64,000 nt of DNA from Rhodothermales bacterium (lineage in GTDB: Bacteria > Bacteroidota > Rhodothermia > Rhodothermales > UBA10348), in NCBI GenBank assembly GCA_017643395.1, contig JAEPNP010000002.1:350290-414289 (forward strand), read 5' to 3'. A model generated the notes under the pieces. It did no database searches, was not told the DNA's origin, and worked only from the letters and a program-made list of their open reading frames with translations. A program made the translations under genes and the position numbers. Below, piece after piece: positions 19,001 through 26,499 of the stretch; the first letter of the stretch is position 1, and the number at the start of each line of letters is the position of its first letter.

Positions 19001-19128
19001 GTCTGAAAGGACATCTCCGTGTCGAAGCACGGCCGGAGGGAGGCACCCGTTGTGTGGTGCACTTTCCGCTGAGTGATGCCACCCCTGCTTTCCCTGCCGT
19101 AGAACGAACCACCGCCGCCGCTCTATGA
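16072..19128 (+). CDS. Propeller sensor histidine kinase, HisKA_2 (HWE-like) type
   Basis: This 1018-residue membrane kinase has a short signal peptide ([16 protein letters not shown]), about a dozen Reg_prop propeller repeats ([32 protein letters not shown] and similar) over residues ~30-620, a Y_Y_Y domain ~650-730 and a membrane helix ~738-755 ([18 protein letters not shown]). The cytoplasmic part has a coiled coil and the HisKA_2 box [19 protein letters not shown] with the phospho-acceptor at H809/H810, then an ATPase domain ([21 protein letters not shown]). The ATG at 16072 is preferred to a TTG at 16039 because it directly starts the signal peptide. Its stop overlaps the next gene by four bases, so the sigma-54 regulator is almost certainly its partner. 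Confidence 0.9.
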   Translation: MLISLLCLLLPLAAAEPAKSLDPDKSIRQFVMDTWTMEEGLPNNAVGALLQTSDGYLWVGTDAGLARYNGITFTSFDRNPAFSSHEVRSLAESGEGALWAGTLTGVVVVDRSGARPLEALPRSVRVEALVPADDGEVWVGTWSNGLYRCREDACSHQGGADIGRIQGLRLGSGTLWIGTESGLFRLRPDDDGPQPVANGLVVSAMDVLPGGDLLVTEREGGVLRFDSNGRRVSRPEDANWPTERVWAVLADREGSLWFGVEGRSLLRMSGTTVNAFGQKEGLPGTRVLSITEDREGSVWVGTEGGGLLRFRNGAFTTIDSQSGLAEEYVTTVSQGPDGAMLAGTFGGGLHVLDPEKLMVRERIRGLPSANVTGVLPAADGSILVASIDAGVSRVVGSRVRSIPGLPSQSVYALHRARNGEVWIGTDAGLVRLSDSGTSVYTEDDGLGSNSIVDIEDDGAGRVWVGTYGGGLTVFNPDGTTRTYNTEDGLDSDIVSALHLDREGVLWIGTLEGGLSMLDNGHIENFSIRDGLFDRSVFQILEDDFGFLWMGSNRGISRVRKADILAYRNGGLPAIPHEAFGTDDGLKSPEINGGAQPAGWKSTDGRLWFPSIAGVAVVDPSDLSRNTVPPPVVIERVEADGVAIAVGSEVELAPGTRRLEFKFAALSLVDASAIKYRFRLRGEETEWNTTMAGNTATYTFLDPGTYTFQVAAANNDGVWNEDGASLSFTLKPYLFQTSWFWMLIASAGFMAGAWFFRSRTEQLKRQRTELEQMVEERTRDVLAARDQILAQSDALRASLRDKEVLLREVHHRVKNNLQMISSLLQLQSRQVTDHETKLLFEECRNRIYSFSMVHERLYRSKDMAHFDFVEYLSGVAHALVRSHHRRDREIELEVRVDPGDMDVDKVIPCGLIVTEFVTNALRHAFNSQAHGTIWVNFSRMNETGLLTVEDDGLGLSPDISQERRDGLGLNLVDALVTRLKGHLRVEARPEGGTRCVVHFPLSDATPAFPAVERTTAAAL

Positions 19129-20816
19129 CCATGCGCAATCGCGTGATGATTGCTGAAGACGAGGTCTTCACGGCCCTGGAGCTCCAGTTTCACCTGGAGC
19201 AGCTGGGGTATGAGGTCGTCGATCTGGTGTCATCCGGCGAGCAGGCTGTTGAGCGTGCCGTCGACCTCAAGCCGGACCTCCTGATGATGGACGTGCGGCT
19301 CGAGGGCGACGTGGACGGCATTGATGCGTTCCAGCAGATCCGGGAGGAGCACGATGTGCCCGTCATCTTTCTGACTGCGTTCGGGGACGAGGAGACCATT
19401 TCTCGCGCCAAGGAATGCGGCGCCTTCGGATACATCCTGAAGCCCTTCAAGGAGCGCGAGCTTCGCGCCATGATTGAGGTCGCGCTCAACCGTCACGAGC
19501 GCCTGCACGACCTCCAGAAGAGCCATGACGACCTACAGGAGATCCTTGATGGATTGAGGGTCGGCACAGCGATGACGGACGAAGCCGGCCGCATCACATT
19601 CATCAGCAGGATCGCCATGCGCCTGCTGGGCATTGCCGAGGAGAAGGCACGCGGCAAGCTGTGGCACGAAGCGTTTCCGTTTAGCGTCGAAACCACCAAC
19701 AGCCTGCGTGAAATCGCCTCCGCGCCGGACCCGACTGGACTCCAGAAGGTGTCCACGACGGTCAAGCATCGTAGCGGGCGCTCGTTCTACGTCGAGGTTG
19801 ACGTGCAGCCGGATCCTCGCAACAGCCTGCGACGCATTTTCGTGTTCTACGACGTCACAGAAGTCCACGACCTGCGGCGTCAACTCAACGAGGACTCGCG
19901 TTTCCACGATCTCATTGGTGAGAGCGTCTCCATGCAGGCTGTCTTCTCACAGATTGAAACCGTCGGGGCGCTTGACACGACCGTTCTTATCGAGGGCGAG
20001 ACCGGAACCGGCAAGGAGCTGGTAGCTCGAGCCATCCATCGGTCAAGCCGCCGAGCAGGCGAGCCTTTCGTCGCAGTCAACTGTGCGGCCCTGACCGAAT
20101 CCCTTGCGGCCAGCCAGTTGTTCGGTCACAAGAAGGGCTCGTTCACGGGCGCAGTAAGCGACGAGCGCGGGTTGTTCGGCGCAGCCAACGGAGGCACCTT
20201 GTTTCTCGACGAGATCGGCGACATCCCCATGGACGTGCAGGTCAACCTGCTTCGTGTACTGGAAGAGCGTGCCGTGACCCGAGTAGGAGAAACGCACCAG
20301 CGCAAGGTGGACGTACGCATCGTCGCCGCCAGCCACCGCAATTTGCCGGCGGAAGTGGAAGCCGGGCGTTTCCGCGCCGACCTGCTCTATCGGATTCGCG
20401 TGGCCCGGATCGACCTTCCGGCCCTCCGCGAGCGTACCGGTGACATTCCCATCCTTGTGCAGAGCTTCCTTTCCAAATTCTCCAGCCGGATCGGCAAGGA
20501 GGTCACCGGGATCAGCTCCTCGGCAATGCGGGCACTGATCGACTACGCCTGGCCGGGAAACGTTCGGGAGCTTCGTAATGCTGTCGAATATGCTGTGATC
20601 CGGTGCCCGGGCTCGGTCATCCAACCCTCGGAACTGCCGCCCGAGATCCGGAGTCGCCCCGAGGTCATTGCCCTACCGGTTACCGGCGGCAGCCCCAGGG
20701 AACGCCTGGTTGCCGCGCTGAACCATACCAACGGCAACAGGAAGGCCGCGGCGGAACTGCTGGGAATAAGCAGGGCCACGCTCTATCGCCGCCTGGCCGA
20801 AAACGGAATCGACTGA
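19125..20816 (+). CDS. Sigma-54-dependent response regulator (REC-PAS-AAA+-Fis HTH)
   Basis: This 563-residue transcription activator drives RNA polymerase carrying sigma-54. The receiver (1-120) has the acidic pair E11/D12 and acceptor D56 in [12 protein letters not shown], with the usual T/K pair in FLTAF and LKPF. A PAS domain follows (~130-245). The AAA+ domain carries Walker A GETGTGKE, the sigma-54 contact loop as GSFTGA (usually GAFTGA), Walker [12 protein letters not shown] and the R-finger region. The C-terminal Fis-type helix-turn-helix is [21 protein letters not shown]. It overlaps the upstream kinase by four bases. The MDVRLxGxxDGI receiver loop is, from memory, typical of regulators paired with HisKA_2 kinases. 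The target promoters are not visible nearby. Confidence 0.93.
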   Translation: MTMRNRVMIAEDEVFTALELQFHLEQLGYEVVDLVSSGEQAVERAVDLKPDLLMMDVRLEGDVDGIDAFQQIREEHDVPVIFLTAFGDEETISRAKECGAFGYILKPFKERELRAMIEVALNRHERLHDLQKSHDDLQEILDGLRVGTAMTDEAGRITFISRIAMRLLGIAEEKARGKLWHEAFPFSVETTNSLREIASAPDPTGLQKVSTTVKHRSGRSFYVEVDVQPDPRNSLRRIFVFYDVTEVHDLRRQLNEDSRFHDLIGESVSMQAVFSQIETVGALDTTVLIEGETGTGKELVARAIHRSSRRAGEPFVAVNCAALTESLAASQLFGHKKGSFTGAVSDERGLFGAANGGTLFLDEIGDIPMDVQVNLLRVLEERAVTRVGETHQRKVDVRIVAASHRNLPAEVEAGRFRADLLYRIRVARIDLPALRERTGDIPILVQSFLSKFSSRIGKEVTGISSSAMRALIDYAWPGNVRELRNAVEYAVIRCPGSVIQPSELPPEIRSRPEVIALPVTGGSPRERLVAALNHTNGNRKAAAELLGISRATLYRRLAENGID

Positions 20817-20993
20817 GGAGGCAGCAGGAGTCCGGGCATTCCCGGTCTCTACGCTGGGCCCCCGATCGACTCCTTCCGCCAACCGCTCGGGTAGTCGCTA
20901 CGATCATTCCGGGGGGAATCCCGTGGACCTGCCGCCGAGGCCGTGATGCCCGGCACCTCGGAGTCTGGATGCGCATCCCCCGTCGGCCGCTGG

Positions 20994-21014
20994 GATCCAC
21001 GTCCTACGTGGATC
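20994..21014. promoter_or_regulatory. Perfect 9-3-9 inverted repeat downstream of the sigma-54 regulator gene
   Basis: GATCCACGT (20994-21002), CCT spacer, ACGTGGATC (21006-21014). It is not followed by a T-run, so it may be an operator or a factor-dependent transcript end rather than an intrinsic terminator. Confidence 0.45.
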
Positions 21015-21176
21015 TCCTTAGGTGTTGTTTCTGCATGCTTTACGTAAAAACACCCGGTTGTACGTAGATACCCGCATAGTCGATGGTGGAACGACTGTGT
21101 CGCATGGACAGACACGTGAGACAGGTTTGACACACTCCGTTTTTTGCCCGTCCCCACGGATTTCCCGGGCACCCTC

Positions 21177-21194
21177 CATTTTGTCCACAAAATG
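21177..21194. promoter_or_regulatory. Perfect 7-4-7 palindrome upstream of the P-loop-like gene
   Basis: CATTTTG (21177-21183), TCCA, CAAAATG (21188-21194) lies 50 bp before the ATG at 21244. It is AT-richer than its surroundings and looks like a repressor site. On the mRNA it would also form a hairpin in the leader. Confidence 0.5.
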
Positions 21195-21243
21195 CCGGTT
21201 TACACTGTTACTTCAAAAAACTGGCACGGTGTTCGTAGTAGCG

Positions 21244-22143
21244 ATGGCTCGAACCGACGTGTTTCACCCCCCCACCACCCCCATGTTTTTTGCGGACCCC
21301 CACCCCGCGGAAGACGGATTTGTCGCCGTACATGAGACGTACTCTCGTACGATCGTGTGTAGCGCGAACGGTTTTTCGCAGGAGTCCCCGTTTCGTCAGA
21401 TAAAGAGTGCCGTCCTTGGATATGGCAAGGATCGAGGACCGGAGCCTAACCGAGCCACCTCCGTCCTGCCTCCGAATCTTCCGGCGCCGAGAAAGCCAGA
21501 CGGATCCGCCATCCCGATCGTCGCCGTTCTCAGCGCGAACGAATCCGGGCGAATCAATATGCTGGCCGGCCGCATTGCCGACTGCCTGGCGAACCGTGGC
21601 CTGAGGGTCGCCGTTTCTCGATTGACGGGCACCAGACGCACCGCGCTCGCAGAATCGTGCAACTGGGTCGTCACGCGAGACCTCCTGGACTACGGTTACC
21701 TCAGCACCCAGCACCTGGATGGCCGGGAGCTTGAGCGGCTGTTCGCTGTCCAGCTCTCCGACCTTGCTGCCGCCTCCCCGGATGTCATCGTGATGGAGCT
21801 CGAAGGCACACTGTGGCGGCAGGACGTGCGCATCATGCTCTCCATCATTGGTGCCACGCGTGCCGCGAGCACCGCCGTGATCTCCGCGGTCGAACCCGGA
21901 GCGGCACTGCTCGGTCGTCAAATGGCGGAACAGGCCGGACTCGACGTCGCCGCGTTCTGGTCTCCGCGAGCCGATGCCGGCAGCCTCAAGAGAGACAGCC
22001 GCATTCGAAAGTCGGGCATTCGAGTCTGCAGCCGTGGCGCCGCCACATGCGCAGCACGAGCCATCACTGCCACGCTTCGACGCCGCTGGGTCCCGCTGGG
22101 CAACGGTCTGCTCAATCGCCCGACACTAGCGGCGGCCGCCTGA
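21244..22143 (+). CDS. Degenerate MobB/DUF1611-like P-loop protein
   Basis: I do not recognise this gene with confidence. The middle part (~90-240 of 299 residues) has the order of features of P-loop proteins of the MobB/DUF1611 kind: strand PIVAVLSANESGR where the Walker A loop should be, LANRGLRVAVSRLTGT, a D-Y-G-Y-L-S-T segment, DVIVMELEGTLWRQDV and AVISAVEPGA. The glycine-rich GxxxxGK(T/S) signature is missing, since NESGRINM has no lysine, so nucleotide binding is doubtful. The first ~80 residues and the arginine-rich tail look unique. Start choice is uncertain: GTG 21229, ATG 21244 and ATG 21283 (preceded by CCCCACCACCCCCA) are all in frame. It is followed by a clear terminator and stands alone as a transcription unit. 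Confidence 0.55.
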   Translation: MARTDVFHPPTTPMFFADPHPAEDGFVAVHETYSRTIVCSANGFSQESPFRQIKSAVLGYGKDRGPEPNRATSVLPPNLPAPRKPDGSAIPIVAVLSANESGRINMLAGRIADCLANRGLRVAVSRLTGTRRTALAESCNWVVTRDLLDYGYLSTQHLDGRELERLFAVQLSDLAAASPDVIVMELEGTLWRQDVRIMLSIIGATRAASTAVISAVEPGAALLGRQMAEQAGLDVAAFWSPRADAGSLKRDSRIRKSGIRVCSRGAATCAARAITATLRRRWVPLGNGLLNRPTLAAAA

Positions 22144-22163
22144 GGAATCGCTACTGACATTCG

Positions 22164-22226
22164 CCTCGCCCTACACCTCTTCCCGGCGAGGTGCCCCCGA
22201 AACGCTAGTGGGTGGCTGTTTCGGGG
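22164..22226. other. Two perfect hairpins ahead of the terminator
   Basis: CCTCGCC (22164-22170) pairs with GGCGAGG (22185-22191), and CCCCGAAAC (22195-22203) pairs with GTTTCGGGG (22218-22226). Together with the terminator stem at 22234-22260 they make three consecutive perfect stems in under 100 bp, which is more structure than a simple terminator needs. Confidence 0.6.
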
Positions 22227-22233
22227 CCATATG

Positions 22234-22271
22234 GGGCCCGATCCATTGCGGATCGGGCCCTTGATCTTTTT
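22234..22271 (+). terminator. Intrinsic terminator
   Basis: GGGCCCGATCC (22234-22244) and GGATCGGGCCC (22250-22260) form a perfect 11-bp stem with loop ATTGC, followed by TTGATCTTTTT. It ends transcripts from the gene stopping at 22143. Confidence 0.88.
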
Positions 22272-22453
22272 GCGGTGCGCCTCGGGCCCGGGACCGTGAG
22301 CCCGTGCGGGGGCCCGCGGTTGCCGCCGTATTTCCTCCCGCTATGGGCTACCGTCCCGTCTCCGGGAGAGTCGTCTCTTGCAATAACGGCTATACCCTTT
22401 GCCAGCCGTCGGGGCTCCCAGGCTCCCAGGCTCCCTGCGGAACCGGCGCCTCG

Positions 22454-23299
22454 TTAGGCGTGCTCCTCGGACCTGGACCGGGACGGCGGCTCGACGGAGA
22501 CCGGACTATTCGGTCTACGGGTGCTGGCGCCCTGTGCAGCCTCATCGAAATAGGGCTGTGGCGTGAAAATGGTCTCCTGTGCGAATGCGGGTGCTGCCGG
22601 AGGATCGACGGCGTAGGGCGAGGCGGGACGTGCTGGCGGCGGGACTCCCCCGCCGGGCGGGCTGCCGAACGTGCCGGTGGCGGCGGCGGGCCGTGCGGGC
22701 GCCTCCGGCTGGAAAATGGTGGCTTCCTGGGGTGCCTGCATCTGGAAAACGGCAGGGCTGCGCACGTACGTGGGCCGCAAGGGGGTATTGGGTCGATTCT
22801 CCGGCTCCTCGTCCAGGCTCGGCTGGATGGCATAGGTGGATGCCGCGACCGCGCCACCGAAAGCTCCGAACAGCACGGTGCTGGCGATCAGAATCGTGTA
22901 GCGTGCGATGCGACCGGGCCACTCGAGACCGTCGCGGCCCTCATCCCGAGCGACCATGTCTAGCAGACCGTCCCAGATGCCGTAGATGGTCGCATAGATA
23001 TAACGAGGAATCGGGTCCAGGTAGTCCACGCCGGCCTGGTCCCCCCCCAGTGCGGTGTACTCGACCAGCAGGTCCACAAGGATGACAATCAGGGCCGCGA
23101 CGAACCCTACCTTGGCACCGAGCTTGAGCCCCCTGACGGACTCCAACCGGTTGTCGTTGGCCTTTGCAGCCTTGGTGCCTGCCACAAAACCGCCCAGAAC
23201 GACCCCAAAGCACAGGAAGCCGTTGACCCCCCGGATGGGCAGGGGCCAGGCGATCGAAAACACAAGCACGACGGCAACGCCCGTGATCAGCGGTCCCAC
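22454..23299 (-). CDS. Membrane protein with proline/alanine-rich tail, function unknown
   Basis: I do not recognise the family. The 281-residue protein has four likely membrane helices: residues ~4-22 (ITGVAVVLVFSIAWPLPI), ~27-45 (GFLCFGVVLGGFVAGTKAA), ~65-83 (VGFVAALIVILVDLLVEY) and ~137-157 (ARYTILIASTVLFGAFGGAV). The remaining ~115 residues are a soluble, proline- and alanine-rich, probably disordered tail (PARPAAATGTFGSPPGGGVP and similar) ending in a charged RSRSEEHA. It converges with the P-loop-like gene and is divergent from the GIY-YIG-like gene. Loop 2-3 carries a 'GGDQAGVDYLDPIPRY' stretch of unknown meaning. Scaffold or regulatory functions are possible; no enzyme motif is visible. 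Confidence 0.7.
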   Translation of the reverse strand: MGPLITGVAVVLVFSIAWPLPIRGVNGFLCFGVVLGGFVAGTKAAKANDNRLESVRGLKLGAKVGFVAALIVILVDLLVEYTALGGDQAGVDYLDPIPRYIYATIYGIWDGLLDMVARDEGRDGLEWPGRIARYTILIASTVLFGAFGGAVAASTYAIQPSLDEEPENRPNTPLRPTYVRSPAVFQMQAPQEATIFQPEAPARPAAATGTFGSPPGGGVPPPARPASPYAVDPPAAPAFAQETIFTPQPYFDEAAQGASTRRPNSPVSVEPPSRSRSEEHA

Positions 23300-23491
23300 G
23301 GCGAAGCTGGTCTACGCAGCGACGCCCGTTTCTGGCTGGCGGCGCTGCAGGTGTACATCGGCACGACCGGGTTTTGGCGAAACCCCGCCGTCACAAGACT
23401 TTAAATAAAAGCGGACGCTTCGCGCAAAACAAATCCTTACCGTGCTATTCGCGCGAATCCGAGCGCCGAGAGGCCATTATCTGCACGTGAA

Positions 23492-23815
23492 TTGAAGCGA
23501 CCGTACTACGTCTACGTGATCCGGTTGAACCCTGCCGTCCTGGATCGGTCCGGCTTCAGGAAGCGCAACCCGAGGTACCGCGCCGGACGCCCCTGCGCCT
23601 ACGTAGGCAGTTCGGTGCGCCCCCCAGACGAGCGCTTTGACCAGCACAAACAGGGGTACAAGGCCAATCGCTATGCGCGGGAGTTCGGCGAGTGCCTCTT
23701 GCCCGACGTGTTCAGTCGCTACAACCCCGTTCCGTCGCGGAAGGATGCCCTGGAATTGGAAGAATACCTGGCCCAGCGCCTTCGCGAGGAAGGCTGGGGG
23801 GTCTGGCAGGGTTGA
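23492..23815 (+). CDS. GIY-YIG nuclease-like small protein
   Basis: This 107-residue protein resembles a stand-alone GIY-YIG domain: YYVYVIRL is the first strand (YVY in place of GIY), CAYVGSS matches the YIG strand, and RPPDERFDQHKQGYKANRYAREFG has the conserved arginine and the H-K-x-G-x-x-x-N pattern. LELEEYLAQRLREEG supplies the acidic metal ligand (one of the E residues). A longer-than-usual linker joins the two strands. GIY-YIG proteins cleave DNA, though many small ones have no known substrate. The only reasonable start is TTG at 23492, with no strong Shine-Dalgarno sequence. It converges on preA with 21 bp between stops, where CCCCGCGGGG (23816-23825) is palindromic. Confidence 0.75.
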   Translation: MKRPYYVYVIRLNPAVLDRSGFRKRNPRYRAGRPCAYVGSSVRPPDERFDQHKQGYKANRYAREFGECLLPDVFSRYNPVPSRKDALELEEYLAQRLREEGWGVWQG

Positions 23816-23836
23816 CCCCGCGGGGCCGCAGCCGCC

Positions 23837-25222
23837 TCAGACGTGCCCGGGCGGCTCGATCCGGTCCACTTCCCCACGAGCCAGCTTCTCCTGGTATTCG
23901 CTCCAGTTCATGCTGGGCAAACCGGAGTCCATCTCGACCATGCTGATGCAGCCGCTCACCGGGCAGACCAGAGAGCACAGGTTGCACCCCACGCAGGTGT
24001 CCTTTTTGATCTCGTATCGGTTTACGTAGCCGTGGCCTGCACCGGCCACGACCGTCTGCTTGCCGGACTCCATGACTGCCGTCGTACCCAGCCCGTTGGC
24101 CAGGAAATCAGCCAGCGGCACCTCTGTGCGCGAGATCGACTGATGCGCACCGTCCTCGCAGGCGATGTAACAGAGCCCGCAATGAATGCATGTATCCTGG
24201 TCGATGTCTGCAACGACCTTGTACCCAAGGTCCAGCTGATTCCAGGCACCGACTCGGGCCACGCTGGCCCCGACAAAGTCGTTCAGGGTTTCGAAACCCT
24301 TCTCGCGCATCCAGTTCTTCAGGCCGGACTCCAGTTGCTCCACGATGCGGAAGCCGTAGTGCATTGCGGCCGTGCAGACCTGCACATTTCCCGCACCCAG
24401 CAGCAGGAATTCCACCGCGTCCTGCCAGGTCTGCACGCCCCCGATTCCGGACACCGGCAGCCCGATATCCGGATCGGAAGCAATCTGCTGCACCATGTTG
24501 AGGGCGATAGGCTTTACGGCAGGACCGCAATAGCCGCCATGGGACCCGCGACCCGCCACCTGGGGCCTCGGTGCCAGCGTGTCCAGATCAACTCCCACGA
24601 TCGAGTTGATGGTGTTGATCAGAGAGATCCCGTCGGCACCGGCCTTCGCCGCCGCCCGTCCGGGTCCACGGATGTCCGTGACGTTGGGAGTCAGTTTGAC
24701 CAGAACAGGCGTCGAGGCCACTTCCTTGGCCCACTCCGTGACCATGCAGGTGTATTCCGGCACCTGACCCACAGCCGAGCCCATGCCACGCTCAGACATG
24801 CCATGCGGGCACCCGAAGTTGAGCTCCAGCCCGTCACAGCCCGTGTCCTCCACGCGACGAACCACGTCATGCCAGGCATCCTGGGTAGACTCCACCATCA
24901 GACTCACCACCACGGCGTGGTTGGGAAACTCGCGTTTGATGGCGCGGATCTCCTCCAGGTTGTCCTCCAGACTTCGGTCCGTGATCAACTCGATGTTGTT
25001 CAGGCCGACCATCCTGCGACCGTCGTAGTCGATGGAGCCGTATCGGGAGCTGACGTTTACAGCAGGCTCATGACCAACGGTCTTCCAGACCACGCCTCCC
25101 CAACCAGCCTCGAATGCCCTCCGGACCTGGTAGGCGGAGTTCGTCGGCGGACCAGAGGCCAGCCAGAACGGATTCGGGCTCCTGATTCCGGCCACGTCGG
25201 CCGTCAAGTCCGGCTGCTTCAT
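23837..25222 (-). CDS. preA: NAD-dependent dihydropyrimidine dehydrogenase subunit PreA
   Basis: PreA with PreT reduces uracil and thymine to their dihydro forms, the first step of reductive pyrimidine breakdown. The 461-residue protein has a dihydroorotate-dehydrogenase-like TIM barrel binding FMN (NPFWLASGPPTNS near the N-terminus, LELNFGCPHGMSERGMG, VLVKLTPNVTDI, SGIGGVQTWQDAVEFLLLGA), then two 4Fe-4S clusters in the C-terminal ferredoxin domain: CIHCGLCYIAC and CVGCNLCSLVCPVSGC. The CPHGMSERGMG loop contains the active-site cysteine region of pyrimidine dehydrogenases. Its start overlaps the end of preT by four bases. It is the last gene of the pyrimidine operon that begins at 32217. Confidence 0.95.
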   Translation of the reverse strand: MKQPDLTADVAGIRSPNPFWLASGPPTNSAYQVRRAFEAGWGGVVWKTVGHEPAVNVSSRYGSIDYDGRRMVGLNNIELITDRSLEDNLEEIRAIKREFPNHAVVVSLMVESTQDAWHDVVRRVEDTGCDGLELNFGCPHGMSERGMGSAVGQVPEYTCMVTEWAKEVASTPVLVKLTPNVTDIRGPGRAAAKAGADGISLINTINSIVGVDLDTLAPRPQVAGRGSHGGYCGPAVKPIALNMVQQIASDPDIGLPVSGIGGVQTWQDAVEFLLLGAGNVQVCTAAMHYGFRIVEQLESGLKNWMREKGFETLNDFVGASVARVGAWNQLDLGYKVVADIDQDTCIHCGLCYIACEDGAHQSISRTEVPLADFLANGLGTTAVMESGKQTVVAGAGHGYVNRYEIKKDTCVGCNLCSLVCPVSGCISMVEMDSGLPSMNWSEYQEKLARGEVDRIEPPGHV

Positions 25223-26499
25223 GCCTTCAGGTATGCGTCTATGGCCTGGGCAGCATTCTTGCCGTCCTGGACCGCGTCAACGATTTCTGCGCCTCCACTC
25301 TCGCAATCACCCCCTACGAATACGCCTTGGCCGAGTCGCCCGAGCTGGTCCAGGATGGCCTCCTGTCCAAGGGCCATGATGACCATGTCGCAGGGAAGCA
25401 CGCGGGTTGAACCAGCGTCCGAGAACGATTCGGGGTCCACCGGCTGTAGCCGAATGCCCTCGACATGCGCATTGCCTTCGAAGGCAGCAGGTCGCACAAA
25501 CCAGTCAAAGACTACTCCGTCCTGCTTGGCCAGTTCGTACTCGTAGGCGAAGGCCGACATCTGCCCGGGACCACGCCGGTAGGCAATGGTAACCGTCTCG
25601 GCGCCCAGCCTCACAGCCTGGGTCGCGACATCGATGGCCGTATTGCCGGCTCCAACCACGACTACGTGGCGGCCGACCCGACACTCTGTCAGCGGACCAA
25701 GATGAGCCGGAAAAATGAAGTCCAGCGCTTCCACGATCCCCGGAAGGCCGGCACCCGGCAGATCCAGCGTACGCGTCTGGCCGAGGCCGACGGCCACAAA
25801 CACCGCGTCGTACTCGGAGCGCAAAGTGGCCAGCCGCTCCGCATCAACATGCTCGCCGAGCCGGATGTCCACCCCCATTTCTTCGATGGGCTCAATCTCA
25901 CTCAGGGCAAACTCGGTGGTCACCTTGTAGGGCGACAGCCCGAGGGTATTGAGCCCCCCCGCCACCTCGCGGGCCTCGAAGACCGCAGCTGCGTGGCCCA
26001 TCTTGCGAAGCTCAAAGCCGCAGGTCAGGCCCGCTGGACCACCTCCGACGATGGCAACCCGTTTTCCAGTGTCCGGACCCGGTTCAAAGAACCGCACGGC
26101 ACGAGCTGCGGCCGCATCGGTCGCAAAGCGCTGCAGACGGCCGATTTCAACCGGCTCCTTCAGCAGGGTCCGGTCTACGCACGCTCCTTCGCAAAGCACC
26201 TCCGTAGGACAGGCGCGCGCGCAGGAGCCGCCGAAGATGTTCTCTTCGAAGATAGTCTCGGCGGCACCCAGCGGATTGTCGTGCAGAATGTCCCGGATGA
26301 AAGACGGCACATCGATGCCGGTTGGACAGGCCCGCGTGCAGGGCGCGTCATAGCAGTAGAGGCACCGCGCGGCTGCCGCGACGGCCTCGTCCCTGGTAAG
26401 GGCCGGGTGCAGGTCTGAGAAATTCTGCGCCAGCTCCTCGGCGCCAAGTCGGGTTTTTTCGATCAACTCATCCAGTTGGCTTTGCCGGAAGCTTCCCAC
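25219..26499 (-). CDS. preT: NAD-dependent dihydropyrimidine dehydrogenase subunit PreT
   Basis: This is the electron-input subunit: it takes electrons from NADH and passes them to PreA. The 426-residue protein starts with a Fe-S domain (CLYCYDAPCTRACPTGIDVP, and CARACPTEVLCEGAC), then FAD-binding (VAIVGGGPAGLTCGFELRKMG) and NAD-binding (VVVVGAGNTAIDVATQAVRLGA) Rossmann folds and a closing GDCESGGAEIVDAVQDGKNAA FAD segment typical of glutamate-synthase small-subunit relatives. The ATG lies 37 bases inside the 3' end of mmsA, so translation is probably coupled. It overlaps preA by four bases at the other end. Confidence 0.94.
   Translation of the reverse strand: MGSFRQSQLDELIEKTRLGAEELAQNFSDLHPALTRDEAVAAAARCLYCYDAPCTRACPTGIDVPSFIRDILHDNPLGAAETIFEENIFGGSCARACPTEVLCEGACVDRTLLKEPVEIGRLQRFATDAAAARAVRFFEPGPDTGKRVAIVGGGPAGLTCGFELRKMGHAAAVFEAREVAGGLNTLGLSPYKVTTEFALSEIEPIEEMGVDIRLGEHVDAERLATLRSEYDAVFVAVGLGQTRTLDLPGAGLPGIVEALDFIFPAHLGPLTECRVGRHVVVVGAGNTAIDVATQAVRLGAETVTIAYRRGPGQMSAFAYEYELAKQDGVVFDWFVRPAAFEGNAHVEGIRLQPVDPESFSDAGSTRVLPCDMVIMALGQEAILDQLGRLGQGVFVGGDCESGGAEIVDAVQDGKNAAQAIDAYLKA

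Larger units (their letters stand above)
20817..21243. other. 427-bp non-coding region with several palindromes
   Basis: No convincing gene is present. Structure includes CCGAGGCCG paired across a short loop with CGGCACCTCGG (20935-20961), a perfect 9-3-9 inverted repeat GATCCACGT/ACGTGGATC (20994-21014), TTTACGTAAA (21039-21048) nested between GGTGTT and AACACC, an 11-mer CACGTGAGACA (21113-21123) identical to 14481-14491, and a perfect palindrome at 21177-21194. An open frame starting at 21022 runs through the right half but its N-terminal part shows no protein-like features. Confidence 0.6.
22144..22453. other. 310-bp convergent intergenic region
   Basis: Besides the three hairpins at 22164-22260, this gap between convergent genes holds a short tandem repeat: GGCTCCCA twice plus GGCTCCC at 22413-22435. 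No open frame with protein-like features is seen. Confidence 0.6.

Noticed and set aside
21222-21237. TGGCACGG...TTCGT resembling a sigma-54 promoter ahead of the P-loop-like gene
   Set aside because: The -12 element is GT rather than GC at the required spacing, and the resulting transcription start would fall after the ATG at 21244.
21022-21243. Longer N-terminus for the P-loop-like protein
   Set aside because: The extra residues look random, and the DNA holds palindromes that fit a promoter region better.
23369-23385. GGGTTT/AAACCC hairpin as a regulatory element
   Set aside because: Only six base pairs, upstream of both divergent genes at no informative distance; could be chance.
23843-25546. 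567-codon open frame antisense to preA/preT
   Set aside because: Long antisense frames are a by-product of high G/C at third codon positions; the opposite strand encodes clear PreA and PreT motifs.
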